Assembly (NCBI GenBank): GCA_036401335.1
Contig: DASWVC010000293.1
Span: forward strand, 29,352-93,351
From: DASWVC01 sp036401335
GTDB taxonomy: Bacteria; Verrucomicrobiota; Verrucomicrobiia; Chthoniobacterales; JAFAMB01
Direction: 5' to 3'
Length of the DNA stretch: 64,000 bases
Shown here in pieces: positions 8,180 through 17,322 of the stretch. Positions within the stretch are counted from its first letter, which is position 1. Each line of letters opens with the position of its first letter. The translations under genes were made by a program, and so were the position numbers. A model generated the notes under the pieces. The model was not told where the DNA came from, ran no database searches, and saw nothing but the letters and a program-made list of their open reading frames with translations.

Positions 8180-8597
8180 GGGAAAGGTGGTTCCGGATGA
8201 GGGGCTTTGACGCGGCGAATCCCCGCCGGCAAGGTGATTGACCGGAAAATTCTTCACTCTCCGGTAAGCGCCGGGGCGATGAACGGCCGGCCGCAGGCCG
8301 CTTGGCTGGCGAGCAGATTATCGTGGCGTCGGCCGAAGCACGTGCCGGGGTTGTGGTGGCAGACACGGTGGGGATGGTCGGGGCCATTGGGGGGTACGGA
8401 AGGGGGGCCCGATCCGCACGAACCTCGCCACGCATTGGTTTTGACCCAACCGCAACGAGCATCACGCCTGCCGGTAACCCGTGTCAGCTTACCGGTACAA
8501 CCCGCGCTGATCGGTTGTCAAACGCGTTTCCAGAACCTTCAAAAACCAGCTCTCAGGGCTTTTTTCCCGGTGGTCAGGTACTCTCCTGACCCCGGGA
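8180..8597. other. Intergenic region, one hairpin, no gene recognised
   Basis: This 418-bp gap lies between two minus-strand genes. Open frames here have no recognisable family and unusual composition. The one clear structure is a perfect 7-bp stem with a 6-base loop (GGTCAGG/CCTGACC, 8572-8591) directly behind the stop of the Gfo/Idh gene. It has no T-tract on that strand, so it is not a standard terminator. The 5' part should contain the promoter of the GH4 gene. Confidence 0.4.
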
Positions 8598-9668
8598 CTA
8601 ACCCCAGCTTTGGGCGGTGCTCTCGACCGGGTTGCCACTCTGGACGGCTTCATCGATCAGGAGGCTCAGGTAGTGGTCTTGCGCGGCTTCTGCCACGCTG
8701 TAAAACGCCTGCCCGGTTTCCACGTAGCGGCCCATCGACTCCAGGCACGTGGCAATCGCGATTTCATCGTCGGACAAGCGGCCCGGGACGAACGGGTTGC
8801 GGTACCACCACGCCCCCCCGGCCGTGTAGCCGGCGTGGTAGTAACCCTCCAGATTGCCCGCCTGCCCGGTATCCTGGCGCTCAAAGCCAACCCGCAGGGG
8901 CGTGCGGAAGTCGCTCAGGTACCGGGCCTCCAGGTTATTGATTTCGCCCCGCTCACCCCGCACCAGCAGGCGCCCTGACCGGATCCAGGAGAAGTACTGG
9001 TCGGCGGTGAAATCGAAGATCGCTAGCTTCTCGCCAAATTGAAAGGTCGCGATGACCTGCCGCGACTCGATCCGCCTGTCTTCGGCCGGCGGCCCCGAGC
9101 GCGTCGGACCCGCCGTGACTGGGGAGGTGAAGGCAAAAGCCCGGACCACGGCGTTTTCGCAGCCGAGGTCCAGGAACTTTCGGATCAACGACACGCCGTG
9201 GTACCCGTGCGCCACGGAAACCTGCACCTGGGAGATGGCGCCCAGGGTGCCCGCCCGCACAAAGGCCAGGCGGGCCGCATGCAAGGGTTGAAAGGCGTAT
9301 TGCTCGGCCACTTGCACCCGGGCGGCGGCGGGCAAACGCTGCCACAGCGCATTGAGCCCGGCCAGATCCGCGGCAGGCGGGGTCTCGGCCAGCACCGGCA
9401 CGTTCTGGGCCGCCAGTTCAACCAGCAGCGGCCCTGAAACAGCCCACGGCACCGAGGTCACCAAAAAATCCGGCCGTTCCTTGAGCAAGGCTTCGGGATC
9501 GTCAAAGACCGGCAGGTTCCAGTCCGCCTGAATCCGGGCACGGGTGGCGATGGTCTTGGCCACACACCCGGCGATCCGGAAGCGTTCGGGCAGGGCACGA
9601 GCGACGCGAACGTAAAACTCCGCCCGCCAGCCTCCGCCGATCAGTCCAAACGTAACCGGTTTGCTCAT
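8598..9668 (-). CDS. Gfo/Idh/MocA family oxidoreductase
   Basis: A 356-residue NAD(P)-dependent sugar dehydrogenase-type protein. The N-terminal Rossmann fingerprint is VTFGLIGGGWRAEFYVRVA. A segment PVLAETPPAADLAGL corresponds to the family's EKP loop, but with Glu-Thr-Pro in place of Glu-Lys-Pro, so the usual catalytic lysine appears to be absent. The C-terminal alpha/beta domain follows. The ATG at 9668 has a strong ribosome-binding site (GAAGGAG). It lies between a GT2 gene and the GH4 gene on the same strand, with about 130 bp and 420 bp gaps. A role in sugar oxidation or epimerisation next to the GH4 enzyme is inferred; the substrate is unknown. Confidence 0.8.
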   Translation of the reverse strand: MSKPVTFGLIGGGWRAEFYVRVARALPERFRIAGCVAKTIATRARIQADWNLPVFDDPEALLKERPDFLVTSVPWAVSGPLLVELAAQNVPVLAETPPAADLAGLNALWQRLPAAARVQVAEQYAFQPLHAARLAFVRAGTLGAISQVQVSVAHGYHGVSLIRKFLDLGCENAVVRAFAFTSPVTAGPTRSGPPAEDRRIESRQVIATFQFGEKLAIFDFTADQYFSWIRSGRLLVRGERGEINNLEARYLSDFRTPLRVGFERQDTGQAGNLEGYYHAGYTAGGAWWYRNPFVPGRLSDDEIAIATCLESMGRYVETGQAFYSVAEAAQDHYLSLLIDEAVQSGNPVESTAQSWG

Positions 9669-9795
9669 GCTGTCTCCTTCGGTCCAGCCTGCCGGAGTGG
9701 CCGACAAAAATGCTTCGAACCTCGCCAAAAAGATGCGTTGATCGCTGCCGCACCAGTTGGCAACAAACAAGTTGGCGTTTGACGGTCGGCCACCC

Positions 9796-10746
9796 CTACC
9801 AAGACGGCTGCCCGGTCCGGCCGCGCATGAGGCTTGCCAGCTGTTCCGCCTTTTCAAACCCGAAAAAACGCAGCATCAAGCGGTACTTCCAGGGGGATCT
9901 CGGACCTTCAAGGCGGACCAAGCCCTCCTTCTTCCGCTCTAGATAATACTGCTTCGCCATGCGCAAGTCGATGCCGGCAAGATCGCGCGCCATCTGAAAG
10001 CAGAGCTTGCCTGCGAGCCTGCGGTGGTGGTCGGTCAACTTGCCTTCTGCTTCAAGCCACGCCACCAACTCGCGAACCAGTTCGGTGATGCCCAGAAGCA
10101 TCGAGGTTTTGTCTTGATTACTCACCGTCGCTTGCGACCACATGCGCCAAATCGCCGCGGGCTCCCCAGCGATTCCGTAGCGCAGCCCAGCTTTGAAGGC
10201 TCTGACGTGCAGCTCTGAGTCCTGCAAACGTCGCCGTTCCTCACTCCAACCCCCAATCCGGGCAAGCGCGTCTCGACGCCACAAACAGGCACCCGTCTGG
10301 GGCATTTGCCAGTCCAGGTAAACCGCCCGCAGGTCGGCGTTGCGGGAGAGCGGCATGGTTTCGCGACGCACGTAAACTCCGTTCTCCCAGTATTCCTTGA
10401 TCGTTGCACTGCACAGCACGTCAAAGCAGGCCAGGTTCCCGCAGTCGTTTACCTGGCTTGCGATCTTGTTGGGGGCCAGGTAATCGTCAGCGTCAAGGTA
10501 CTGAATCCAGCTTCCCGTGGCCAGCCGTAGAACCTCGTTGCGGGCCGCGTTCCCGCCCGATTTTGCAAGGCGGACAAGCCGGACGGCTTCCTGAAACCGA
10601 GCACAAATGGCCGGCGTGCAGTCGGTGGAACCATCGTCGACCACGATCACCTCCTTGTCGGGCCAAGTTTGGTCTAACGCCGATTGAATCGCGGTTGCGA
10701 TCCATTGTTCACAGTTGTAGACGGGGATCCCGATGGTGACTCTCAA
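9796..10746 (-). CDS. Family 2 glycosyltransferase (copy 1)
   Basis: A GT-A fold enzyme of 316 residues: RVTIGIPVYNCEQWI, then VIVVDDGSTDCTP (nucleotide-sugar binding), GGNAARNE, and the metal-binding IQYLDADDYLAP (DxD). The acceptor region follows with QTGACLWRR. The start codon is TTG at 10746, preceded by AAGGAG; an identical-context paralogue at 25959 starts with ATG at the same residue, which supports this choice. It is closely similar along its whole length to that paralogue, including the C-terminal PWKYRL motif. Donor and acceptor sugars cannot be read from sequence. Confidence 0.88.
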   Translation of the reverse strand: MRVTIGIPVYNCEQWIATAIQSALDQTWPDKEVIVVDDGSTDCTPAICARFQEAVRLVRLAKSGGNAARNEVLRLATGSWIQYLDADDYLAPNKIASQVNDCGNLACFDVLCSATIKEYWENGVYVRRETMPLSRNADLRAVYLDWQMPQTGACLWRRDALARIGGWSEERRRLQDSELHVRAFKAGLRYGIAGEPAAIWRMWSQATVSNQDKTSMLLGITELVRELVAWLEAEGKLTDHHRRLAGKLCFQMARDLAGIDLRMAKQYYLERKKEGLVRLEGPRSPWKYRLMLRFFGFEKAEQLASLMRGRTGQPSW

Positions 10747-10959
10747 AGGCTCCTTACCTCCTCACGGTCGGGGTGAAACGGTGTTGTCCGGGCTTAAAAC
10801 CAAATGAAGTTAGGCAGGGTTGTCCTGCGGGCGCAAGTCCCGGCCGACACCTTTCACGAATTATGCTGGCAGCGCGACCTTGAAGCACCGAACGTCGGGG
10901 AGGGCCGGAACGAGCGGTCGACGATCTCGCGCCCCTGACACACGCAATGGATTGTTCGT

Positions 10960-11754
10960 ATGAAACCGGCCAACCACAAGAATGGCAGCATCAAAATCAA
11001 CCCCTTTCTATCCAGGTACGCGACCGAACTAAGGGCCTGGATAGGGAACACGCCGGTGCTGGGACCGGCAGCGCATGCGTTTGCCAAAACGGCTTTTGGC
11101 AGGTGGCTGCGCCGGGGTCTCAGCTACCTGACGTTTCGCCGATCGTCTTCCTTCTGGGAGCGACGCTACGGGAAGGGCGGTAGCTCGGGAAGTGGTTCCT
11201 ACGGTCGACTCGCAGCCTTCAAAGCGGAAATTCTCAATGATCTGGTCGCACGGCGGGCCATCCAATCGGTAGTCGAATTTGGCTGCGGGGACGGAGCCCA
11301 ACTTGCCCGGGCGCAGTACCCGCGCTACGTCGGAATTGACGTCGCGCAGGGTGCGGTCGCGCTCTGCCGGGAACGCTTTGCCCATGACCCGACAAAGCAA
11401 TTTTACCTCGCGAGCGAGCTGCCCGCCGATCTCGGATGCTTCGATCTCGCGCTCTCGCTGGATGTCATCTATCACTTGGTTGAGGACGCCGTGTTTGATG
11501 CTTACATGCGTTCACTTTTCGCGCATGCCCAGAAGGCGGTGGTCATCTATTCAAGCAACAAGACGGAGCCGAGCGGGGTGCCGCACGTCCGGCACCGCCG
11601 ATTTACAGACTGGGTCCAGCTGCACGCGCCGGAGTGGCGCAAGGTCGGGTACGTGGCCAACCGGTACCCGTTTGAGCCCGCGCGATCATGGGAGACCTCC
11701 TTTGCAGATTTCTACATCTTCGAACGGGAAAGCGCGACAGTTAACCACGATTGA
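10960..11754 (+). CDS. SAM-dependent class I methyltransferase
   Basis: 264 residues. The S-adenosylmethionine motif I is SVVEFGCGDGAQLARA (about residues 104-119), followed by YVGIDVAQGAVALCR (motif with the acidic ribose-binding residue) and FDLALSLDVIYHLVED (post-motif region). The first 90 residues are a basic, helical extension of unknown role. The substrate is unknown; in an EPS-rich region a sugar O-methyltransferase is plausible but not shown. It is divergently transcribed from the GT2 gene with a 213-bp gap. Confidence 0.75.
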   Translation: MKPANHKNGSIKINPFLSRYATELRAWIGNTPVLGPAAHAFAKTAFGRWLRRGLSYLTFRRSSSFWERRYGKGGSSGSGSYGRLAAFKAEILNDLVARRAIQSVVEFGCGDGAQLARAQYPRYVGIDVAQGAVALCRERFAHDPTKQFYLASELPADLGCFDLALSLDVIYHLVEDAVFDAYMRSLFAHAQKAVVIYSSNKTEPSGVPHVRHRRFTDWVQLHAPEWRKVGYVANRYPFEPARSWETSFADFYIFERESATVNHD

Positions 11755-12083
11755 GCCGAGGCAGCCTTGGGCGGTACGGTTAGGGCACCCCCAGTGGATG
11801 ACCACTTTTCAGGCGTTGGCTTCTGCAATGGAGCAAAAGAACGCGACCGCAGTTGCCACTTGCTGCGATTTTGTCCTGAGAGAGGCATGCAGGAGAACGC
11901 CACGGGAGCCAGGCAAGGCCCGGCGGCGTCAGGAGCAGCGCTATTGGCGGAATGGGCAACGCCGGCCGTTATTAGCGAATCCGCGCGTAGAAATGTGGGC
12001 GCGAGGGTAGCCATGGCCGCTTCGAAGGCGAGCACGAGCGTTGATTTGTCGGGGCGAGGAAGAATGGCTCGAGGGAACTCAGG
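11755..12083 (+). other. Intergenic region, nothing recognised
   Basis: These 329 bp separate the methyltransferase from the amidase. Open frames occur on both strands but show no family motif, and the longest minus-strand one continues as antisense to the amidase gene. The promoter of the amidase operon should lie here. No terminator-type hairpin was seen. Confidence 0.3.
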
Positions 12084-13511
12084 ATGGAGATTGAATTTCA
12101 GGGACTCACTGCGGCGGAACTCGGTTGCGCTTTTTTCGAGGGACGAACCGATCCTGTGGTGGCCCTCGACTTTTACCTGGAGCAGGCGAAAGCGTCCGGT
12201 AGTGTTTTCATCAGCCTCTGTGAAGGCCGGGCGCGCGTCGAAGCGGAGGCGTCGCGAGCGCGTTGGCGTGAGGGGTTGCCGCTGAGCGCCCTCGATGGAG
12301 TACCGATTGCGTGGAAGGATCTGTTCGACGTTCGAGGGACGGTCACCACAGCCGGCTCGGCCGTGCTCAAGCACCGCCCGATGCCGGTGGCAGACGCCGT
12401 GGTGGTGTCCCGTGCCACCCAGGCCGGCATGGTGTCCCTGGGAAAAACCAACCTGACGGAATTCGCCTATTCAGGCCTGGGCTTGAATCCCCATTTCGGA
12501 ACCCCTGCAAATCCGCATGCAACCGGGGAAGCCAGGGTGCCAGGTGGATCTTCATCGGGCTCAGCGGTGGCGGTGGCCAGGGGTGCTGTGCCGCTGGCGG
12601 CGGGAACCGACACGGCCGGCTCCATCCGGGTGCCGGCCGCCTTCAATGGCCTCGTCGGGTATAAAAGCTCAACCCGTCGTTACCCCTTGAAAGGCGTGTT
12701 CCCGCTGGCTCCTACGCTCGACTCCGTGGGGCCGCTGACACGAAGCGTTCGCGATTGCTATTTATTGGACGCGATCTTTCGTGGCTGTCCCGAGCCGGAA
12801 CCGCTCAGGCCGATGCCGTTGCGTGCGCAGCGTTTCATCATTGAACAGTCCGTCCTGGAAGATGCACGGATTGAACGGGCTGTGCGGCAAAACCTTGAAC
12901 AAGCTGCGGCTTTTTTGGCTGCGGCCGGTGCTTGCATCGAGTCCCGTCCCGTTCTTGCCATTCAAGGTACCATGGCGTTGATCGAACGGCATGGCTGGCT
13001 GGGGGCGCCGGAGGCTCTGGCGACCCATGAGAGCCTGCTCGCGAGCGACGAGGCCGACCGGTTGGATGACCGGGTGAAAACGCGCTTGCTGAGCGCCCGC
13101 AACATGCCGGCCACCGACCTCGTCCATCTGCACTGGGGTCGTGAGAAATTGATTACACAGCTCGAGGAAGAACTCGACGGCGCCGTGTTGATCCTTCCCA
13201 CGGTGGGGCACGTCGCGCCCCTGTTGCGGCCACTGGAGGAGGACCGGGACCGGTTTGCGGCGGTTAACCTCGCCACCCTGCGTCTGACGATGCCCGGCAG
13301 TTTCCTGGACACGCCGGGCGTTGCCCTGCCGACCGGCGTGGATGCAGGTGGCCTCCCGACAAGCATGCTGTTGTCTCTACCTCAGGGAGAGGATGACCGG
13401 CTGCTCCGCCTGGCCGCGTCGGTTGAATTAACTTTGGCCAAGTCCGCCAGCGGCAAACCTGGGCAGACGAACCTGCAATCATCGCCTTACGTTGTGAGAC
13501 ATTCTTTATGA
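12084..13511 (+). CDS. Amidase signature family amidohydrolase
   Basis: 475 residues of the GatA/AtzF amidase family, cytoplasmic, hydrolysing a C-N amide bond with a Ser-cisSer-Lys triad. Seen: catalytic Lys78 in DGVPIAWKDLFDV, the Gly/Ser loop VPGGSSSGSAVAVA (154-165, holding the cis-Ser), and the nucleophile Ser180 in GTDTAGSIRVPA. It is the first gene of a tight block. Its TGA overlaps the ATG of the next gene by 4 bp (ATGA at 13508). Co-occurrence with a NodB-fold hydrolase, an SDR and a CobW protein suggests a catabolic pathway for an amide or imide (inference), not tRNA amidation, because gatB and gatC are not nearby. Confidence 0.85.
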   Translation: MEIEFQGLTAAELGCAFFEGRTDPVVALDFYLEQAKASGSVFISLCEGRARVEAEASRARWREGLPLSALDGVPIAWKDLFDVRGTVTTAGSAVLKHRPMPVADAVVVSRATQAGMVSLGKTNLTEFAYSGLGLNPHFGTPANPHATGEARVPGGSSSGSAVAVARGAVPLAAGTDTAGSIRVPAAFNGLVGYKSSTRRYPLKGVFPLAPTLDSVGPLTRSVRDCYLLDAIFRGCPEPEPLRPMPLRAQRFIIEQSVLEDARIERAVRQNLEQAAAFLAAAGACIESRPVLAIQGTMALIERHGWLGAPEALATHESLLASDEADRLDDRVKTRLLSARNMPATDLVHLHWGREKLITQLEEELDGAVLILPTVGHVAPLLRPLEEDRDRFAAVNLATLRLTMPGSFLDTPGVALPTGVDAGGLPTSMLLSLPQGEDDRLLRLAASVELTLAKSASGKPGQTNLQSSPYVVRHSL

Positions 13512-14386
13512 GCAAAGAAATATTGTGTGCATTTGGCGTCGACGTCGACGCTGTGGCCGGATGGCTTGGGTCTTATGCCGGCGAGGATTCACCTGACGAC
13601 ATCTCGCGCGGTTTGTTCGCGGGGGAAGTGGGTTCCCCCCGGCTGCTTAAGCTGTTTGAGAAATTCGGCCTGCGCACCACCTGGTTTATCCCGGGCCACT
13701 CCGCCGAAACGTTCCCGGAGCAGATGAAGGCAGTGGCGGAAGCGGGCCATGAGATCGGTGTTCATGGGTACAGCCATGAGAACCCGATTGCGATGACCCC
13801 GGAACAGGAGGAGGCGATCCTGGACAAATGCATTGATCTGCTGACCGGGCTGTCGGGCAGCCGCCCGACCGGCTACGTGGCACCGTGGTGGGAATTCAGT
13901 CCGGTGACCAATGAGCTCTTACTGAAAAAGGGGATCAAGTACGACCACAGCCTGATGCACAAAGATTTTCACCCCTACTATGTGCGCGTCGGGGATACCT
14001 GGACGAAGATTGACTACAGCAAGCATCCGGATGCCTGGATGAAGCCGCTTGTCCGCGGGCATGAAACCGACCTCATCGAGATCCCGGCGAGCTGGTACCT
14101 GGATGATCTGCCGCCGATGATGTTCATCAAAAAAGCGCCTAACAGCCATGGGTTCGTGAATCCGCGGCACCTGGAAGAGATGTGGCGTGACCAGTTCGAC
14201 TGGGTTTATCGGGAACACGATTACGCGGTGTTTGGAATCACGATTCACCCCGACGTGTCGGGGCGTCCTCAGGTCCTGTTGATGCTGGAACGTTTGATCG
14301 AACACATCCAACGTCATCCCGGAACGCGCTTCCTGACGTTTAACGACATTGCAGATGATTTCAGCCGGCGGTTTCCCCGGAGTTAA
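13508..14386 (+). CDS. NodB-fold polysaccharide deacetylase/cyclic imidase-like hydrolase
   Basis: 292 residues. Metal-ligand positions fit the PuuE/HpPgdA-like subgroup of the deacetylase superfamily: Asp12 and Asp14 in FGVDVDAVAGW, and His86 and His90 in GVHGYSHENP. There is no signal peptide, so it is cytoplasmic, unlike enzymes acting on wall polymers. Members of this subgroup act on small cyclic imides, allantoin-like or amide substrates. Translational coupling with the amidase (4-bp overlap) argues that the two act in sequence on a small molecule. Assignment to a substrate is not possible. Confidence 0.82.
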   Translation: MSKEILCAFGVDVDAVAGWLGSYAGEDSPDDISRGLFAGEVGSPRLLKLFEKFGLRTTWFIPGHSAETFPEQMKAVAEAGHEIGVHGYSHENPIAMTPEQEEAILDKCIDLLTGLSGSRPTGYVAPWWEFSPVTNELLLKKGIKYDHSLMHKDFHPYYVRVGDTWTKIDYSKHPDAWMKPLVRGHETDLIEIPASWYLDDLPPMMFIKKAPNSHGFVNPRHLEEMWRDQFDWVYREHDYAVFGITIHPDVSGRPQVLLMLERLIEHIQRHPGTRFLTFNDIADDFSRRFPRS

Positions 14387-14511
14387 ATTCCTCCTGCGAA
14401 CAAAAAAAACAAAGCACTCCGTGCGGGCCAAACCGAAAGGCGTGAGGCCGTCCACCCACAAGGTGCCTCCTGACCTGCCTGGCCCTGCTACACGAATTAC
14501 CCTGATCATGT

Positions 14512-15264
14512 ATGAATGAAGCGCTTCGAAACCGGCGTGCGGTGATCACCGGAGCGGCCAGCGGCATCGGTGCGGCCATCGCGGCGGCGTTCGCGCGCGA
14601 GGGCGCGGACCTGGTGTTGGCTGACCTGGACCTCAACCGCCTTGGCCCCGTTGCGGCGGGGTGCGAACGGGCAGGAGCCAAGGTGCGGCAGGTTCAGGCC
14701 GACGTCGGTTCGGTCGAGGGGGTTGCGCGAACGATGGCGGCGGCGTTTGCGGATCAGGGTGGGCCGGACGTTCTGGTTAACAACGCAGGGATGTTGACGC
14801 AGGGCCGGTGTGTTGATCTCACCGTCGAAATGTGGGACGACATGCTTCGGGTGGACCTGCGAAGCGTATTTCTGTTTTCGAAGGCCGTCATTCCGTACAT
14901 GACGGCCCGCCGTTGGGGCCGAATCATTAACATTGCTTCGCAGCTTGGCATCAAGGGTGGGGTTGAGCTCTGCCACTACGCGGCTGCAAAGGCCGGGGTG
15001 ATCGGGTTTACCAAGTCGCTGGCGCTTGAGCTGGCCCCGGATAATGTTTTGGTAAATGCAATCGCCCCCGGACCAATCGAGACGCCGCTGGTTGCGGGGA
15101 TCAGTTCAGATTGGAAACAGGCAAAGGCCCGGGAGTTGCCCCTCGGGCGGTTCGGGCTCGCCGCGGAAGTTGCGCCCACGGCCGTACTGCTGGCCTCCGA
15201 TCCCGGAGGTAATTTGTACGTGGGCCAGACGCTTGGACCGAATTCCGGTGACGTGATGCCGTGA
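14512..15264 (+). CDS. SDR family NAD(P)-dependent oxidoreductase
   Basis: A 250-residue classical SDR. Cofactor motif AVITGAASGIGAAIAAAFA near the N-terminus, NNAGM structural motif, catalytic Ser in NIASQLG, and the active-site HYAAAKAGVIGF (Tyr-x3-Lys), then APGPIETPL. All catalytic residues are present, so it should be active; it resembles FabG-like 3-oxoacyl/alcohol dehydrogenases, substrate unknown. It follows the deacetylase-like gene after 125 bp and precedes a 98-aa protein by 13 bp, so it probably belongs to the same operon. Confidence 0.85.
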   Translation: MNEALRNRRAVITGAASGIGAAIAAAFAREGADLVLADLDLNRLGPVAAGCERAGAKVRQVQADVGSVEGVARTMAAAFADQGGPDVLVNNAGMLTQGRCVDLTVEMWDDMLRVDLRSVFLFSKAVIPYMTARRWGRIINIASQLGIKGGVELCHYAAAKAGVIGFTKSLALELAPDNVLVNAIAPGPIETPLVAGISSDWKQAKARELPLGRFGLAAEVAPTAVLLASDPGGNLYVGQTLGPNSGDVMP

Positions 15265-15277
15265 GGACATTTTAAAG

Positions 15278-15574
15278 ATGTGTGGTTTGTGCGGTCTGCT
15301 CGGCGGCGAATCATCCTGGACTGCTCCGGTTCGATCCACCTTGCCGGCGAGGCAGGAGCGCCTGGAGCGGGTTCGGCAGGTAAATCGGATCCTGCGTTAT
15401 TACGGATTGAACCTCCGCGATTTCCAGGGCTCGGCCTACGTGCTGGCGAACCGGACCGGACGCTCCGAAATGGTTGGTGACCTTGGCGAGATCTGGCCGC
15501 TGGCCGAGAAAATGGCCGGAAGACCGCTGGACCCCTTTGACCCCGAGCTTCTTCAGATGCTGCAAGCCACTTAG
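15278..15574 (+). CDS. Conserved 98-aa protein with MCGLCG N-terminus
   Basis: A small protein starting MCGLCGLLGG. The N-terminal Cys followed by Gly resembles the Ntn glutaminase start (MCGI) of class II amidotransferases, but the rest of a glutaminase domain is missing. The remainder has RQVNRILRYYGLNLRDFQGS and VLANRTGRSEMVGDLGEIW and looks like a compact alpha/beta domain. I believe proteins of this type sit beside CobW genes in alphaproteobacteria, but that is from memory. It lies 13 bp after the SDR and 3 bp before the CobW gene, a strong sign of shared function. The two cysteines could bind metal delivered by CobW. Confidence 0.7.
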   Translation: MCGLCGLLGGESSWTAPVRSTLPARQERLERVRQVNRILRYYGLNLRDFQGSAYVLANRTGRSEMVGDLGEIWPLAEKMAGRPLDPFDPELLQMLQAT

Positions 15575-15577
15575 ACC

Positions 15578-16621
15578 GTGCCGCCGCCGAATCCGAGCTT
15601 CGAAGTGCTGCCGGTGAACGTGATTACCGGGTTTTTGGGCAGCGGCAAAACCACGTTGTTACGCCGTGTCCTTGCTTCGGACGGCTCTGGGGACACCGCC
15701 GTTCTTATCAATGAATTCGGCGAGATCGGCATTGATCACTTACTGGTGGGGGAAATCGCGCCAAACGCCGTCCTGCTCAAGAGTGGCTGCGTCTGTTGTT
15801 CCATCCGGGGCGAGCTGAAAGACGCATTAGCCGGGTTGTTTTCGCAGCGCCAGCGCGGCCAGGTGCCGGCGTTCCGCAGGGTTCTCGTGGAAACGACGGG
15901 GCTGGCGGATCCCGCCCCGATTGTGGCCACCCTCTTAGGGGATCCCGTGCTCCGACACCATTACCGGGTTGGTCTGATCATCACCACCGTGGATTGCGTC
16001 AATGCCGAACTGCACCGGTCAACGCAACCGGAGTGGTGGGCGCAAGTGACGGCAGCCGACCGGATCGTGCTCACCAAATCCGACCTGGTGAGTCAGCAAG
16101 CCTGTGGTTTGCTCACCGGCGAGCTGCGCGACCTCAATCCCGCTGCCACACTGGCCCTGGCTCAGGAGGTCACCGAAGCCGACCTTTTTCTTCTCGGCCA
16201 CGGACTGCACGATGAGGAGCCTTCCGCGGAGGTGAAACGCTGGTTTGAACGTTCCCCGAGGCATCGAACCGGGGTGCTGATCGAGCGGCTTCCCGGTGTC
16301 CAGCCGTCGGCGCTGCCGCACCAAGACCTGGCCTCCTTCTGTGTGGAGTTTGCGAACGAGATCAACTGGACCGCGTTCGGTCTTTGGCTGTCGTTACTCC
16401 TGCATCGGCACGGCAAAGACATTCTGAGGGTAAAAGGAATTTTGAACCTTGCCGGCCTGCCGTTTCCGGTGGCCATCCACGGGGTGCAACACCTGGTCCA
16501 TCCTCCGGTTCACCTGCCGGCGTGGGGCGACGCCGACCGCCGTTCCCGGATTGTGTTTATCGTCCGTGGCATCGACCAGCAATGGGTCGAGCGGTCGTTC
16601 CACGCGTTTGCGCACCGGTAG
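15578..16621 (+). CDS. CobW/COG0523-family metallochaperone GTPase
   Basis: 347 residues. Walker A GFLGSGKTT (18-26), the metal-binding CVCC (71-74, CxCC), switch/Walker B region VETTGLADPAP, and the guanine-specificity motif LTKSD. The C-terminal CobW_C domain begins near residue 255 (IERLPGVQPSAL onward). The family hydrolyses GTP to load Zn, Fe or Co into a client enzyme. The start appears to be GTG at 15578, 3 bp after the upstream stop. In this operon the likely client is the metal-dependent NodB-fold hydrolase or the small MCGLCG protein (inference). Confidence 0.88.
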   Translation: MPPPNPSFEVLPVNVITGFLGSGKTTLLRRVLASDGSGDTAVLINEFGEIGIDHLLVGEIAPNAVLLKSGCVCCSIRGELKDALAGLFSQRQRGQVPAFRRVLVETTGLADPAPIVATLLGDPVLRHHYRVGLIITTVDCVNAELHRSTQPEWWAQVTAADRIVLTKSDLVSQQACGLLTGELRDLNPAATLALAQEVTEADLFLLGHGLHDEEPSAEVKRWFERSPRHRTGVLIERLPGVQPSALPHQDLASFCVEFANEINWTAFGLWLSLLLHRHGKDILRVKGILNLAGLPFPVAIHGVQHLVHPPVHLPAWGDADRRSRIVFIVRGIDQQWVERSFHAFAHR

Positions 16622-16670
16622 AAACGTTGCCTGCAACGGTGACGTGGAGGCCCCCGGGCGGTGTCCCCCC

Positions 16671-17186
16671 TTACCCTTCGGTGCGTGTCGGACGTGCAAC
16701 GAGAACGGAACAGGGAGCATGGCGGATCACGTGCCCGGCGGTTCCACCGAGCAGGAAGCGGCTCAGGGTTGAGGCCGCTCTGCTTCCCACGATGATCAGG
16801 TCCGGCCGGATCGTTTCCGCTTCCTCCAGGATCTCCTCATGCGGGACGCCCATCCGCACGCTGGTGGTGCACCGGATGCCTGCCGCCTTAAATACCTCGC
16901 TCAGAGAATCGAGGCGCTCCAGCGCCTGGCGCCGCCACCCATCGAGCTTGGACTGGATTTCTTCCACGGAGGCAAAGACCATCGGGTTCAGCTGCGACCG
17001 GGGGACCTCCAGCACGTGCAGGACAACGACTTTGATGGAGGCAGATCTCGCGAGCGCGAGGGCGTAGCCGACCGTGAGGGAAGGACCCACGAACGCCACC
17101 GGCACAAGGACCGTCTCGAGCTTGACGGTCCCCGGTTGCAGGCTGGCAAAGGACGGAACGACGGACGTTGATTGGGGGTCGGGCAT
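16671..17186 (-). CDS. Universal stress protein (UspA family)
   Basis: 171 residues with a single Usp domain: VKLETVLVPVAFVGPS at the start of the fold, LIIVGSRAASTLSRFLLGGT and HVIRHAPCSVLVAR at the end. The ATP-binding pattern G-2x-G-9x-G(S/T) is only partly kept (GSRAAS...LLGGTAGH). The first 22 residues are an extra, probably flexible, extension. It stands alone, convergent to the CobW gene with 49 bp between them. Confidence 0.85.
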   Translation of the reverse strand: MPDPQSTSVVPSFASLQPGTVKLETVLVPVAFVGPSLTVGYALALARSASIKVVVLHVLEVPRSQLNPMVFASVEEIQSKLDGWRRQALERLDSLSEVFKAAGIRCTTSVRMGVPHEEILEEAETIRPDLIIVGSRAASTLSRFLLGGTAGHVIRHAPCSVLVARPTRTEG

Positions 17187-17322
17187 GAAGCAAGATCGCT
17201 GGCGGGGAGCAACAGAAAGCGGCTACTGTCGTCGCGGCCCCGTCAAGATGCAACCTGCCGGGCCGCGACAAAAGAGTTTGCGATGGAGCCACCCTGCCCT
17301 GCAGTCGGGCGCACCTCGGCCA

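Noticed and set aside
8572..8591. Hairpin GGTCAGG/CCTGACC as a terminator
   Set aside because: The stem is perfect but there is no T-run after it on the strand of the gene it would serve.
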